Shown: in pieces, positions 1 through 9,062 of the stretch
How the letters are laid out: each line of letters opens with the position of its first letter
How positions within the stretch are numbered: the stretch's first letter is position 1
Assembly: GCF_018623055.1 (NCBI RefSeq)
Contig: NZ_CP076019.1
Coordinates: forward strand, 806,001 to 870,000
DNA: 64,000 bases
Direction: 5' to 3'
Origin: Halorubrum sp. 2020YC2
GTDB taxonomy: Archaea; Halobacteriota; Halobacteria; Halobacteriales; Haloferacaceae
Position numbers and translations under genes: made by a program
Notes under the pieces: model-generated
Told to the model about the DNA's origin: nothing
What the model saw: only the letters and a program-made list of their open reading frames with translations
Databases searched by the model: none

Positions 1-406
1 TCCGGCGGGCGTCCTGGAACGTCCAGAAGTGGTGGATCCCGTCCGCGTCGGCGTTCTCGACCGGGAGCTGCTGGGGGGTGCCGCCGATCGCGAGCAGGAG
101 GCTGTCGTACTCGAACGTCCCTCCCTCGTGGGTGTGGACCGCGTCGTTCTCGACGTCGATGTCGACGACGACCGTGTTGAGCCGGAGGTCCACGTCGTGT
201 TCGTCGTACCAGTCCTCCTGGTGGATCGATATCGGCGCCTCGGGGAGTTTCCCCTTCGCGTACTCTTTGATCAGAATCCGGTTGTAGAGGGACTCTCCCT
301 CGTCCGTAAGAACCGTGACCTCGGCGTCGGGCGCTTCCTCGCGGAGCGTCTCGGCCGCGGACGCGCCCGCGATACCGTCACCGACGATCACGTACGAATC
401 GCTCAT
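1..406 (-). CDS. NAD(P)/FAD-dependent oxidoreductase, C-terminus outside window
   Basis: The 135 visible N-terminal residues begin with a Rossmann dinucleotide-binding motif (VIVGDGIAGASAAETL). They continue with YNRILIKEYAKGK and a second segment ending FEYDSLLLAIGG, the usual layout of pyridine nucleotide-disulfide reductases of the nitrite/rubredoxin-reductase type, which bind FAD and NAD(P)H. The start is the ATG whose complement is at 404-406, directly before the glycine-rich motif. The rest of the gene runs off the left edge, so the redox partner and substrate cannot be judged. Confidence 0.88.
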   Translation of the reverse strand, partial: MSDSYVIVGDGIAGASAAETLREEAPDAEVTVLTDEGESLYNRILIKEYAKGKLPEAPISIHQEDWYDEHDVDLRLNTVVVDIDVENDAVHTHEGGTFEYDSLLLAIGGTPQQLPVENADADGIHHFWTFQDARR

Positions 407-528
407 AACCGGCCGTTCGGATTCATGCCTAATGTGGGTTGTCATCCGCGTCTCGCGGCGTGAGAATCTCCCGCAGTCGCCGCCGAAAGCGGTTCTGCGC
501 CGGCTCCGGGGCCGGTCGCGCAGGCCGA

Positions 529-1107
529 TTAGTGGTCCGCGCCGGCCGGCTCCGCGGGGAAGTCCTTCTCGCCGGCCTCAATCGCGACGTCGAGCCAGTT
601 CTCCGTCGGGACGAGCGGGCACTCGTACGCGTGGTTGTACGCGCACGTCGGGTTGTACGCCTGATTGAAGTCCACCACCCACTCCCCGTCGACGCGGTCG
701 CGGTCGGGCTCTAAGTCGAGGTACCGGCCGGCGCCGTACGTCGCCTCGCCGCTGGTCGCGTCGCGGAACGGCACCCAGAACCGGTCGTCGCCGTCGGCGG
801 GGCGGTACGCCTGGAGCGTCGTCGACTCCCCGTCGACCTCGAACCGGAACTCGCCCCAGCGGTGGTACGTCTGCTCCCCGTCGGCGGTCGTCTCGACGGT
901 GACTGTCTCCTTCTCGTCGTGCTCGTGAAGCGGGAGGCGGAACCGGTACGCCGGGTCCGGATCGAAGTACGCCAGCCCGGGGAACGCGTCGCCCCGCATC
1001 GAGACCGGCAGCGGCGAGCGCCCCGAATCGCGGAAGTGTTCGGCCTTCGCCTGCCGCTGCGCCTCGACCTGCCCCGCCCAGTCGTCGTCGCCCTCGCTCG
1101 ATGCCAT
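529..1107 (-). CDS. DUF1684 family protein
   Basis: This 192-residue protein ends with the DUF1684 signature: FNQAYNPTCAYNHAYECP followed by PTENWLDVAIEAGEKDF. Upstream are GRYLDLEP and a segment rich in aromatic and acidic residues. DUF1684 proteins are conserved soluble proteins of unknown biochemistry. I chose the ATG at 1107 (MASSEGDDDW) over the longer reading frame because the extra 33 residues are arginine-rich and unlike haloarchaeal N-termini. The gene is divergent from the one starting at 1244. Confidence 0.85.
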   Translation of the reverse strand: MASSEGDDDWAGQVEAQRQAKAEHFRDSGRSPLPVSMRGDAFPGLAYFDPDPAYRFRLPLHEHDEKETVTVETTADGEQTYHRWGEFRFEVDGESTTLQAYRPADGDDRFWVPFRDATSGEATYGAGRYLDLEPDRDRVDGEWVVDFNQAYNPTCAYNHAYECPLVPTENWLDVAIEAGEKDFPAEPAGADH

Positions 1108-1243
1108 ATCTATCTCGGTATTGTTCGCTGAGCGCAATAACAGTTCCGCGGCGCGGTCGGTGACGCGCACGGCCACGGTGCGGGCGGCGTCGCGGCGGGC
1201 CGCCACGCCACAGATTCAAGACCGTCCCGGCCCAACTAGGCGT

Positions 1244-1840
1244 ATGAAAATCCGGCAGAACATCCGCCATTGGGCCGCGAAGAAGGCGCTGACCACGCCG
1301 GTCGTGGGCGACGTCGCCAACGACAAGCTCGTCGACCTCCACACGAGTATCTTCCTCAACAAGGCCGACGAAGACCGACGCGAGGAGCGCCGCGACCACC
1401 TCGACAGCTTCTTCGACGCGACGATGGACACGTACGTCGCCGCCTTGGAGGCCGGGTTCCCGGAGGCGGAGGCCCGCGAGATCACCCACGTTCAGGCGAA
1501 CTTCGACTTCTTCAACCACGGCTGGACGGAGATGATGGAGATCCCCGGCGACGAGCTAGAGGCCCACTACCGCCGGTACGAGTCCTTCTTCACCCGGTAC
1601 TCGATCACGATCGACGACCCGCTGGGCGAGTTCCGCCCGCCGGAGGGCGTCGTTGAGGCGCCGGAGACGGCCGAGAAACTCGACTCGCCGGAGTACGAGA
1701 ACGCGCTGGCCGGCTTCGCGGACGACGTGTACGTCGAGACCGACGAGGGCGAGACGGTCGTCGGCGGCGACACGGAGGAGCCGGACGAGGTCGACGCTGC
1801 GGCCGCGCCCGGACTCGACGAGGACGAGGCGAGCGCCTGA
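1244..1840 (+). CDS. Conserved haloarchaeal protein, probably DUF6149
   Basis: The product is a 198-residue acidic protein beginning MKIRQNIRHWAAKKALTTP. It is largely helical by inspection, with repeated aromatic positions (FFNHGWTEMMEIPGDELEAHYRRYESFFTRYS) and a disordered acidic C-terminal tail. I recall this N-terminus from a family conserved in haloarchaea and labelled DUF6149. No catalytic motif is visible and no function can be proposed. The start at 1244 is preferred because the upstream in-frame extension is arginine-rich. Confidence 0.8.
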   Translation: MKIRQNIRHWAAKKALTTPVVGDVANDKLVDLHTSIFLNKADEDRREERRDHLDSFFDATMDTYVAALEAGFPEAEAREITHVQANFDFFNHGWTEMMEIPGDELEAHYRRYESFFTRYSITIDDPLGEFRPPEGVVEAPETAEKLDSPEYENALAGFADDVYVETDEGETVVGGDTEEPDEVDAAAAPGLDEDEASA

Positions 1841-1909
1841 GCGCCCGACTCGGACCGCCATCTCCCCACCCACCGGCTTTTTCGCCCGACTCGACGGCCG
1901 GGACCGCAC

Positions 1910-2150
1910 CGTAGTGTTCAGATGAGCTGATTCCATGCGAAGGCGAACGATCTGAGCCGCTTGTTCGCGGCCTCTGCTCCGGCGTTGCTGAAACAGTTTG
2001 AAAACAGGCAGCTCCGCGAGAAACGGATCTGCGATCACGTTCGTTCCCGTCGGTTCAAGCTTTGTATGGGTAATGAGTTCTCTGTACTGACCGCGACTGG
2101 GTGAGAATATATCACTTGCTGAGAGTTTCAACAGCGCGCCAAAACCCACT
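1910..2150 (-). mobile_element. Remnant of IS6-family transposase
   Basis: Read on the minus strand, about 2067-2008 encodes HTKLEPTGTNVIADPFLAEL, which matches the conserved middle of haloarchaeal IS6-family DDE transposases. In another frame, about 2005-1918 encodes the usual C-terminus: FSNCFSNAGAEAANK, then RLRSFAFAWNQLI and a TGA stop. The coding region between them, including the last catalytic glutamate, is missing. The N-terminal half is also absent or unrecognisable. This is an internally deleted, frameshifted relic lying between two intact genes; most of the 1841-2199 gap is explained by it. Confidence 0.8.
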
Positions 2151-2167
2151 ATTACGGTTGTAAAAGC

Positions 2168-2175
2168 TATTTATC
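2168..2175 (+). promoter_or_regulatory. TATA-like box of the bat-type regulator
   Basis: TATTTATC lies about 30 nt before the first ATG (2200) and about 60 before the second (2230) in an AT-rich stretch. It abuts the IS6 remnant, so the present promoter may have been shaped by that insertion. Position and composition fit a haloarchaeal TATA element; no transcription data are available. Confidence 0.4.
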
Positions 2176-2199
2176 GCCTATTACGGCGATACTCTCAAA

Positions 2200-5100
2200 T
2201 TGGTACAGAATAGTGAGTCATACAACAAGATGAGTCCGGAACCCACGTCGCCCGACCACGGGGCCGACGCGTTCCTCGCGCGTCTGGCAATAAAATCTCC
2301 AGCACCCGTCCTCACCGCGGAGGCCACTACTGGAACCGTCGTGGCGGTAAACGAGGCTGCGACCGAGCTGTTCGGTCGCAGCCGCTCTTCGCTTATTGGG
2401 ATGCACCAGACCGAACTTCACCCTCCAGAGAGTGAGACGCGCCATCGAGAAGGATTTCAGGCAGTCCAAGACGGGCGGGAGAAACACGTCCGCGCCGACG
2501 CGGAGGAGCCGGTAACGATTCTGCGCGCCGACGGGTCGACGGTGCCCGTCGACGTGCGGTCAACGACGTTCACACACGCGGGCACCGAGTACGTCCTCGG
2601 AATCTTCCAAGACGATAGGGAGAGCATGGAGAACTTGGCCCGACTCGAACAGCAGGCGGCCGCGATGGACCTGACGACCTCCGGTATTGCGTTATTAAAC
2701 CGAGACGGTGAGTACGCATACCTCAACGACGCCCACGTCACGATGTTCGGGTACGACGACGCTGAGGAGCTGCTCGGCGGGACCTGGCGGCAGATATACG
2801 CGGACGACGTCATCGAGCGGATCGAAACCGAGGTTCTCCCGGTCGTCGAGGAGACGGGGTCGTGGGACGGAGAGTTGGTCGGCGTCAAACGGGACGGCAC
2901 GCCGATCACACAGCGCGTGTCGCTCGCACAGCTTCCCGACGGGGGAATCACCTGCGTGAACCTCGATCTCACCGAACAAGAACGCCGACTCCGCCGCCTT
3001 GAGGAGACACGCTCGCTCGCCGAAGAGCTGATGACTGCAGACGATTACGAGGAAGTGGTCGATACTGCGATCGAGGGAGTGACGGAGATTATCGATCGCC
3101 CGTTCTCTGGGTATTGGGCACACGAACCCGCTGGGACGGATACGGCGGATCCGACTGGAACTGTAGGGACCGCGACCGACGTGCTCGTTCCGGTGTCTGT
3201 CTCCAGTGGCGGAGCGTCGATTGTCGAGGCGGTACCGGAATTCCGCCCCGGTGAATCGCTCGCGTGGGAGGCGTTCGATGCTGGGACGCCGGCATACTAT
3301 CCGAATGTCGCCGGCGAGGTGGGCGTTCACAACCGGGAGACGCCGATCGGGACCGAATTTATTGTCCCTATCGACGACGATGGCGTGTTTCTCGTCGGGT
3401 CGCCGGAAACTGATAATCTCGCCGAGGACGAACGCGAGCTCATTTTGATCGTCACGCAGTATCTTCAGACGGCAATCGAACTCGTCGCGCAGCGACGTCA
3501 GCTACGTGCTGCGCGGGACCGCATAGCGTCTGAACGCAATCAGCTCGACCGCGTCATGAATACGGTCCCGCAGCTGATATTCGCGAAGAACACCGACGGC
3601 GAATTTTTGCTCGCGAACGAAGCGGTCGCTGACGCGTACGGTACAACGGTCTCGGACCTGATCGGTTCGACTGATGCGGACTACACGGCCGAGCCCGACG
3701 AAGTGGACACATTCACCGACGACGATAGACGGGTGATTGAGACCGGCGAGCCGCTCCATCGAACCGAGGAGACGCTGACCGACGCCGCAGGCAACGAACG
3801 GGTCTTGGAAACGTGGAAAATACCATTCAACCCGGCCGACAGCGATGAGGACGCGGTACTCGGCGTCGCCAACGACATCACCGATCTCACCGATGCGCGT
3901 GACGAGCTCGACCGGCAGCGCCGGTTGACGAACCTCTACGCCGTGAGCAACCGTGTATTCAAATCAACGGACCCGCAAGACGCGTTCGACGCGTGCGTCG
4001 AGGCGGTTGCCGACGTGGTGACGGCTGACGAGCTCGCGATATACGACCGCAATACGTCGAAAGGGGAGCTGGTGCGGCTTGCGACTGCGGGAGACAACGC
4101 CGAATCACGTAGCCGACAGCGAATTCACCCGGGCGAGACGGACCTCTGGCGAGCGTTCACCGAGGCGGACACGTGCTGGCTCCCGGCCGACGCCGTTATC
4201 GAGGCGGACGGCGCAGCCGAGAGGCAGGTACTCGTCTCACAGCTGGGTGAGACGAGTCTGTTGAGCGTGGTCGTCGACGAACGGGACGAGACGTTGGAAT
4301 CGTTCATCCGGGCGGTGAGCCAGCAGGTCTCGGCAGCACTCACGCAACTCCGCCAGGAGACATCGATAGCGGGGCTCTCGAACGATGTCGCCAGGACCCA
4401 GCGGCAAGCGGACCGCTACCAGAGCCTGTGGGAGGGGGTGGTTGACGCCGTTGAATCGATCGTGACTGCGGAGACGCCGGCGGCAGTGCGTGAAGCGGTT
4501 GTCGACTTCGGCGATCGTGTGGCGGAGTACGCGTTCGTTGGCACGTATGATCCGGTCACAGAGCGAATTGACCCGGTCGAAGTGCCCGAGGCGGGCGGAC
4601 CGGCGAAGCTGTACGAAAACGACGGGCAGGCGTTCCCCGCGATCACCGCTGCCTCACGAAACGAACCACAGCGTGTCGTCGACGGAGAAGAGACTGGGGG
4701 AACTCACGGCGAGTGGCTCAACCGACTGCTCCATTTCGGCTACCGGGAATCGCTCGCGGTTCCGGTGAGCCATTACGGGACCGTCCACGCCGTCGCCGAG
4801 TTCATCAGTACAGATGCCGAGCGCTTCGCCGAACCAGAACGCCAAGCGGTTGGTGCGGTTGCGGACGCCGCCGGAATGCGCCTGTCAACGCTCGAGTCCG
4901 CGAGCACGTCGAACGCACCGGTCGCCTTCGACCTCGAGTGTGGGGGCCCGTCGCCGTTTTTCCCGGGCCTCTCGACGTCCGGTACAATCGTCGTCGAACA
5001 CGTCGCGCTAACGGGCAGAGAACACTTTCACCTAACCGGTCGCGTCGACGGCTACACCGAGACCGCGTTTCGCGACTACGTCGCGGCGACGCCGGGGATC

Positions 5101-5574
5101 GAACTCGACGGTATTGACTCGATCGATAGCAGCGTCCACGAGGTTGCCGTGCGGATGAGGGATACGCCGGACCGGTCGCTAGCCTCGGTTCGCGACGTAC
5201 TCATGCGGACAGACACGCAACTGAGCAGTGTCCGTTCCCGCCCGACCGCCGACGTGTTGGAGTTCCGGACCACGGACCCGAGCGTGATCGGTCGGGTCCG
5301 CGAGGAGCTGTCCACCGTCTCCGATTCGTGTCAGCTCGTCTCGAAGCGCCATCTGTCTCGGTCGTCCGGTAGACGCGACGAGTCGGCCGGGAATACAGAC
5401 TTGACGAGCCGACAGCGGGAGATCGTCGAGACAGCGCTTCGACAGGGGTACTATGATGATCCCCGTGGTATCAACGGTGCCGACCTCGCCGATCGGTTCG
5501 ACGTGTCCTCGTCGACGCTCCACCAGCATCTGCGCGCCGCGGAGTCGAAGATCATCCGCGGATTCTTCGAGTGA
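2200..5574 (+). CDS. PAS/GAF multidomain regulator with bat-type HTH
   Basis: This 1,124-residue soluble protein reads as PAS (about 23-138), PAS (about 148-270), GAF-like (about 275-435), PAS (about 440-565), GAF (about 575-735), GAF (about 745-905), a bacterio-opsin-activator-like domain (about 910-1050) and a C-terminal HTH_10 helix-turn-helix (about 1065-1120, LTSRQREIVETALRQGYY). Proteins of this layout are cytoplasmic one-component sensors that bind DNA directly and respond to redox, light or small ligands. An alternative start is ATG 2230 (MSPEPTSPDH). The next gene follows in the same direction after 190 bp. Confidence 0.93.
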   Translation: MVQNSESYNKMSPEPTSPDHGADAFLARLAIKSPAPVLTAEATTGTVVAVNEAATELFGRSRSSLIGMHQTELHPPESETRHREGFQAVQDGREKHVRADAEEPVTILRADGSTVPVDVRSTTFTHAGTEYVLGIFQDDRESMENLARLEQQAAAMDLTTSGIALLNRDGEYAYLNDAHVTMFGYDDAEELLGGTWRQIYADDVIERIETEVLPVVEETGSWDGELVGVKRDGTPITQRVSLAQLPDGGITCVNLDLTEQERRLRRLEETRSLAEELMTADDYEEVVDTAIEGVTEIIDRPFSGYWAHEPAGTDTADPTGTVGTATDVLVPVSVSSGGASIVEAVPEFRPGESLAWEAFDAGTPAYYPNVAGEVGVHNRETPIGTEFIVPIDDDGVFLVGSPETDNLAEDERELILIVTQYLQTAIELVAQRRQLRAARDRIASERNQLDRVMNTVPQLIFAKNTDGEFLLANEAVADAYGTTVSDLIGSTDADYTAEPDEVDTFTDDDRRVIETGEPLHRTEETLTDAAGNERVLETWKIPFNPADSDEDAVLGVANDITDLTDARDELDRQRRLTNLYAVSNRVFKSTDPQDAFDACVEAVADVVTADELAIYDRNTSKGELVRLATAGDNAESRSRQRIHPGETDLWRAFTEADTCWLPADAVIEADGAAERQVLVSQLGETSLLSVVVDERDETLESFIRAVSQQVSAALTQLRQETSIAGLSNDVARTQRQADRYQSLWEGVVDAVESIVTAETPAAVREAVVDFGDRVAEYAFVGTYDPVTERIDPVEVPEAGGPAKLYENDGQAFPAITAASRNEPQRVVDGEETGGTHGEWLNRLLHFGYRESLAVPVSHYGTVHAVAEFISTDAERFAEPERQAVGAVADAAGMRLSTLESASTSNAPVAFDLECGGPSPFFPGLSTSGTIVVEHVALTGREHFHLTGRVDGYTETAFRDYVAATPGIELDGIDSIDSSVHEVAVRMRDTPDRSLASVRDVLMRTDTQLSSVRSRPTADVLEFRTTDPSVIGRVREELSTVSDSCQLVSKRHLSRSSGRRDESAGNTDLTSRQREIVETALRQGYYDDPRGINGADLADRFDVSSSTLHQHLRAAESKIIRGFFE

Positions 5575-5764
5575 CGAACGGCTGTGGACCGGTACCGAGA
5601 CACGGATATGTTTGGTATCTATTCTGACTGCCACATATCTTCGGGCGTAGAACTAGTACTGATACTGAAAGAATAGCAAGTATGATTTTGGGACGGAATG
5701 ACGCGCTGCGAATCTCGGCGAAGGGCCCTCTATACCCGATACCGACCGAAACAGGTGAGACAGA

Positions 5765-6691
5765 GTGAGTGCCCAGCCGTCTGAGTTGACCATGATGGTG
5801 TACGAGTATCTGAACCGGTTCACTGAGCCCGCCGCGACTGCGACGAGTGAAGACCGTTCGTCATGGGTCGACTCTTCCGTCTACGCCGACGACTACGGGA
5901 ACGAGCTAGTCGACCGGCTCCTCGCAGCCGAAAGGCACCCCGGTGAGGCCTTCGAAGCCGTTCTACACCCGTCTCCAGAGACGATCGCACCGGCTTTCAT
6001 CGCCGATGTTGCGGTCCGACACGACGACATCGTTGGATTCGCCGCGCCGAGCTCCCAGTTGTACGATGACCTGTTTTACGCCATGTACGCGGCGATGACC
6101 GAGACGGGCGCGGTGTTGACGACGAAGTACCCACGCCATGAGGTCCGCTCGCGGCTCTCGACGATGGACCCTCTCGTCATCGATTCCACCCCCGGTGCCG
6201 AGACAGACGGCGGCGTTGACGTCGCGACCACTGACTCCGCACCGGTCCGGTGCGGCGATCTCACCTCACTTGGTGTCGCCGCCGAACGTGCGACGACGCA
6301 ACTCGCGACGGGCGACCGAACGGGAACGTTCGCGATCGCGACGCTGACACAACTGCTGGCACACCACGACTCGACCGCACTCGATCGGTTCCTCCACGAA
6401 CTGGTCGGTCCGTGGCGAAATCAGGGCATCGGCGGGCTCATCCACCTGCCACCAGCGAGCGACATCGACGGTTCCAGCTGGTTTGGGTCGGCACACCTCG
6501 ATTACGTTATCCAGATGCGTACCGACGACGGCCAGACCGAGGCGCGAGTGTGTGGGAAGCGAGACGTTGCCTCCACGTGGCAGGTGGTCGGCTCGGCGCC
6601 GTGCTCGGATAGTGAAGCGTCGGTCCAAGCAGTGGACCGACAGTCTTCCGAGATAGTCGATGAAGACGGCGGCGAGTCTACCTCGGTGTGA
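5765..6691 (+). CDS. RecA-like signalling protein, probably DUF7504
   Basis: This 308-residue protein has a degenerate RecA/KaiC-like core without a Walker A motif. Segments such as IVGFAAPSSQLYDDLFYAMYAA and DLTSLGVAAERATTQL resemble the haloarchaeal DUF7504/HTR-like proteins that often sit beside bat-type and HalOD1 regulators. Translation starts at GTG 5765, or possibly at the ATG at 5792. It may act as a partner of the preceding regulator; that is inferred from position only. Confidence 0.65.
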   Translation: MSAQPSELTMMVYEYLNRFTEPAATATSEDRSSWVDSSVYADDYGNELVDRLLAAERHPGEAFEAVLHPSPETIAPAFIADVAVRHDDIVGFAAPSSQLYDDLFYAMYAAMTETGAVLTTKYPRHEVRSRLSTMDPLVIDSTPGAETDGGVDVATTDSAPVRCGDLTSLGVAAERATTQLATGDRTGTFAIATLTQLLAHHDSTALDRFLHELVGPWRNQGIGGLIHLPPASDIDGSSWFGSAHLDYVIQMRTDDGQTEARVCGKRDVASTWQVVGSAPCSDSEASVQAVDRQSSEIVDEDGGESTSV

Positions 6692-6702
6692 ATACGGTGA
6701 TA

Positions 6703-7236
6703 TCACCCGACGAATGTCCGGGAGCTAATACGGTCTAGTGCCGCGGCGAGTAACCCCGCCGCTCGCTCGAGAACGTCGCGGACACCGACCCCGTCCAACG
6801 CGGTCGCGAGGTCGCGGCGATCCCAGCCGACCGATAGCACACGCTCGGACTCGATCGGAACGAAAAGTTCCTGACGCGGAAGCCAGCGGGTATCGTCCGG
6901 TGCGACTGGTCCGGCCACCCCGTCGGTTCGAACCGGCGCATCAGCCGTGAAACATCGCTTGATTAGAGCTGCGTCGGGTGAAGGGGTTCGAGCCGGTCAA
7001 CCTGTACGGTGTTCGGAACTGAACACCGGTGGGGACGACTGTTCCGGCGGTTGGGCATGCTCAAGGTCGCCGTTGCGCTCGTTGCGGTTTCGCCACACGG
7101 TAATCGATGCATCCCCCAGAGTGGTACGGACCGCAGTCAGCGTCCGATCAACGGCGCCGCCGACTGTCTCCTCCGGGTCGAGGTCGACGCCGAGGTTGAA
7201 CAGCGCGTCGTCGGTCACCTCGTCACAGCTGGTCAT
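6703..7236 (-). pseudogene. GAF-like sensor gene broken by an in-frame TGA
   Basis: A single minus-strand frame runs from ATG 7236 to the stop at 6703 and is interrupted only by TGA at 6999-6997. The halves (MTSCDEVTDDALFNLGVDLD to SSEHRTG, then PARTPSPDAALIKRCFTADA to RTFVG) read as one GAF-like domain of about 177 residues. It resembles the small GAF proteins and bat-protein GAF domains of haloarchaea. The stop could arise from CGA to TGA, a single CpG transition. The ATG overlaps the end of the HalOD1 gene by 14 bp, so the two probably formed an operon. Confidence 0.7.
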
Positions 7237-7768
7237 CTATCCGTGTCGCCGGCGGTTCAGTCGAAAACGGCTGAGCGGTCAGGTCGTCAATCGATGTCTG
7301 AATGGTCCAGAGCTGCTCTACTACTGCCCAGAGCGGAGCGCCGAGTTCAGTATCCGAAGTGTCGCTAGCGGCGCTCCAGACGTATTCTTCAGCCTCAGCG
7401 AGCGCCGCTGCCGCCGCTTTGAGAGCCGCTTCGGTCGACTGCTGTTCGCGTGTGTCCGCTGACTGTCCATGGTGCGCTGACCGTGCGCGGAACGCGTCTG
7501 CGTCGACGATCTTAATCCATCCGTCATGTGTCACAGTCACGAATACATCGTCGTATCGAAACGAAAGGCTCCCCTCTTCAATACGCGTTGTCGAACTGTC
7601 TGGACCGCCAAACAGCAGGTTAATCGTATCGGAGTTGATATATCTGTCGAGACGTCGAAGCTCTTTCACATCTGTGTTTTTAAATTCGGAGACAGCAGTA
7701 AACACCGCGTCGAGTGCTGACCGAGCAGTCGTCGGATCAAACCGGGTAACTGACGAGTCCGATTTCAT
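7223..7768 (-). CDS. HalOD1 output domain protein
   Basis: The N-terminal half of this 181-residue protein matches the halobacterial output domain HalOD1. LDAVFTAVSEFKNTDVKEL is followed by a LDRYINSDTINLLFGG segment and FRYDDVFVTVTHDGWIKI. The C-terminal half is an Ala/Glu-rich helix and probably a coiled coil. HalOD1 proteins are thought to be output modules of haloarchaeal signalling. I chose ATG 7768 (MKSDSSVTRF) because the in-frame extension is basic and a TATA-like element lies just upstream (about 7780-7790). It overlaps the broken GAF-like gene downstream. Confidence 0.85.
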   Translation of the reverse strand: MKSDSSVTRFDPTTARSALDAVFTAVSEFKNTDVKELRRLDRYINSDTINLLFGGPDSSTTRIEEGSLSFRYDDVFVTVTHDGWIKIVDADAFRARSAHHGQSADTREQQSTEAALKAAAAALAEAEEYVWSAASDTSDTELGAPLWAVVEQLWTIQTSIDDLTAQPFSTEPPATRIDDQL

Positions 7769-7980
7769 AGGTCTGTGAATATACATAAATGGTGCATCAG
7801 TATGTTTCGTTTCGCGGACCACTCCGGGTCTCACAGTCCATGCCGGATATATACGTGCGCAACTCCCGACAGACATCTGCTCGTACAGTTCGGGAGACAG
7901 CCGCGATTATACGTGGCAAGGAGAACACCTGCGGCTTTAGCGCTTATGAAGGGGATGACTGGGACGAGCCCGTCGCCCAC

Positions 7981-7988
7981 GTTTATAA
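7981..7988 (+). promoter_or_regulatory. TATA-like box of the AI-2E-type permease gene
   Basis: GTTTATAAT lies about 27 nt before the ATG at 8011, the spacing expected of leaderless haloarchaeal transcripts. It also supports 8011 over the much longer open frame that begins at 7789. Confidence 0.55.
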
Positions 7989-8010
7989 TCCGACGGTTAC
8001 ACGGGGCGGT

Positions 8011-9027
8011 ATGAACCGCGGGCAATCGTTCCTCCTCCTCCTCATAGGGTCCGTCGCGCTCCTGACGCTCTTCGTCATCCTGCCGTTCGTCGAGTACGTG
8101 ATCGCCTCGGCCATCCTCGCGTTCGTCCTCTACCCCTTCCACCGGCGGCTCACCCGCTGGCTCCGGAAGCGCGTCTCGGAGCGGTTCGGCCAGATGCTGT
8201 CGGCGCTGACCCTCATCTTCTCGGCCATCGTCGCCGTAATCCTCCCGCTCGCATACATCACGTGGGTGTTCGTGCGAGACCTCACCGCCATCGCCGCCGG
8301 GGAGTCGTCGGTCGACGTCGCGGCCATCGAGGCGGAGATAGCCGCGTTCACGGGGCAGGACCCGGAGGTCGGAGAGGCGCTTCAGACCGTGGGCGAACTC
8401 CTCGTCCAGACGCTGTTCGGCGGCCTGAGCGGCGTGCTCACCACGGCGATCCGGGCGTCGGTCGGACTGTCGCTCGCGCTCTTTTTAGTGTACTACACCC
8501 TCATCGACGGGCCGGCGTTCGTGAGGTGGATCCGGGACACGAGCCCGCTGCCGCCGGGCGTCACCGCCGACCTCGTCGAGCGCGTCAACGTGATGACCCG
8601 CGGCGTCGTCATCGGGCACATCTCGGTCGCGCTCCTCCAAGCGCTCGTCGCCGGGCTCGGGCTGTGGGTCGCCGGGATCCCCAACGTGGTGTTCTGGACG
8701 TTCGTGATGGCGGTGCTGGCGCTGTTGCCGCTCATCGGCGCCTTCTTCGTGTGGGGACCGGCGGCCGCGTACCTCGTGGTCGTCGACCAGGTGACGGCCG
8801 GAGTCTTCCTCGCGGTGTACGGGGTCGCGGTGATCGCGATGGTGGACAACTACGCCCGCCCGCTCGTCATCGACCAGCAGGCGCACCTCAACCCGGCGAT
8901 CATCCTCCTCGGCGTGTTCGGCGGCATCTACTCGGTCGGGTTCACCGGCCTCTTCGTCGGTCCCATCGTGATCGGCGTGCTCGCGGCCGCGCTGGAGACG
9001 TTCCGCGAGGACTACGACTCGATCTGA
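8011..9027 (+). CDS. AI-2E family transporter (permease)
   Basis: The product is a 338-residue membrane protein with the AI-2E/PerM layout. Two N-terminal membrane segments (LLLLIGSVALLTLFVILPFV and the next) precede a soluble region around residues 95-135. A C-terminal bundle of about five hydrophobic helices follows, including LVERVNVMTRGVVIGHISVA and LNPAIILLGVFGGIYSVGFT, the best conserved part of the family. These proteins export small molecules or act as Na+/H+ antiporters; the substrate cannot be read from the sequence. The gene is leaderless from a TATA box at 7981. Confidence 0.93.
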   Translation: MNRGQSFLLLLIGSVALLTLFVILPFVEYVIASAILAFVLYPFHRRLTRWLRKRVSERFGQMLSALTLIFSAIVAVILPLAYITWVFVRDLTAIAAGESSVDVAAIEAEIAAFTGQDPEVGEALQTVGELLVQTLFGGLSGVLTTAIRASVGLSLALFLVYYTLIDGPAFVRWIRDTSPLPPGVTADLVERVNVMTRGVVIGHISVALLQALVAGLGLWVAGIPNVVFWTFVMAVLALLPLIGAFFVWGPAAAYLVVVDQVTAGVFLAVYGVAVIAMVDNYARPLVIDQQAHLNPAIILLGVFGGIYSVGFTGLFVGPIVIGVLAAALETFREDYDSI

Positions 9028-9062
9028 GCGGGGTTTAAGCCCGAGCGCGGCCCACGATACCC

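Noticed and set aside
6997-6999. TGA as a recoded or read-through codon
   Set aside because: No selenocysteine or other TGA recoding is expected in haloarchaea, and no nearby recoding structure is evident.
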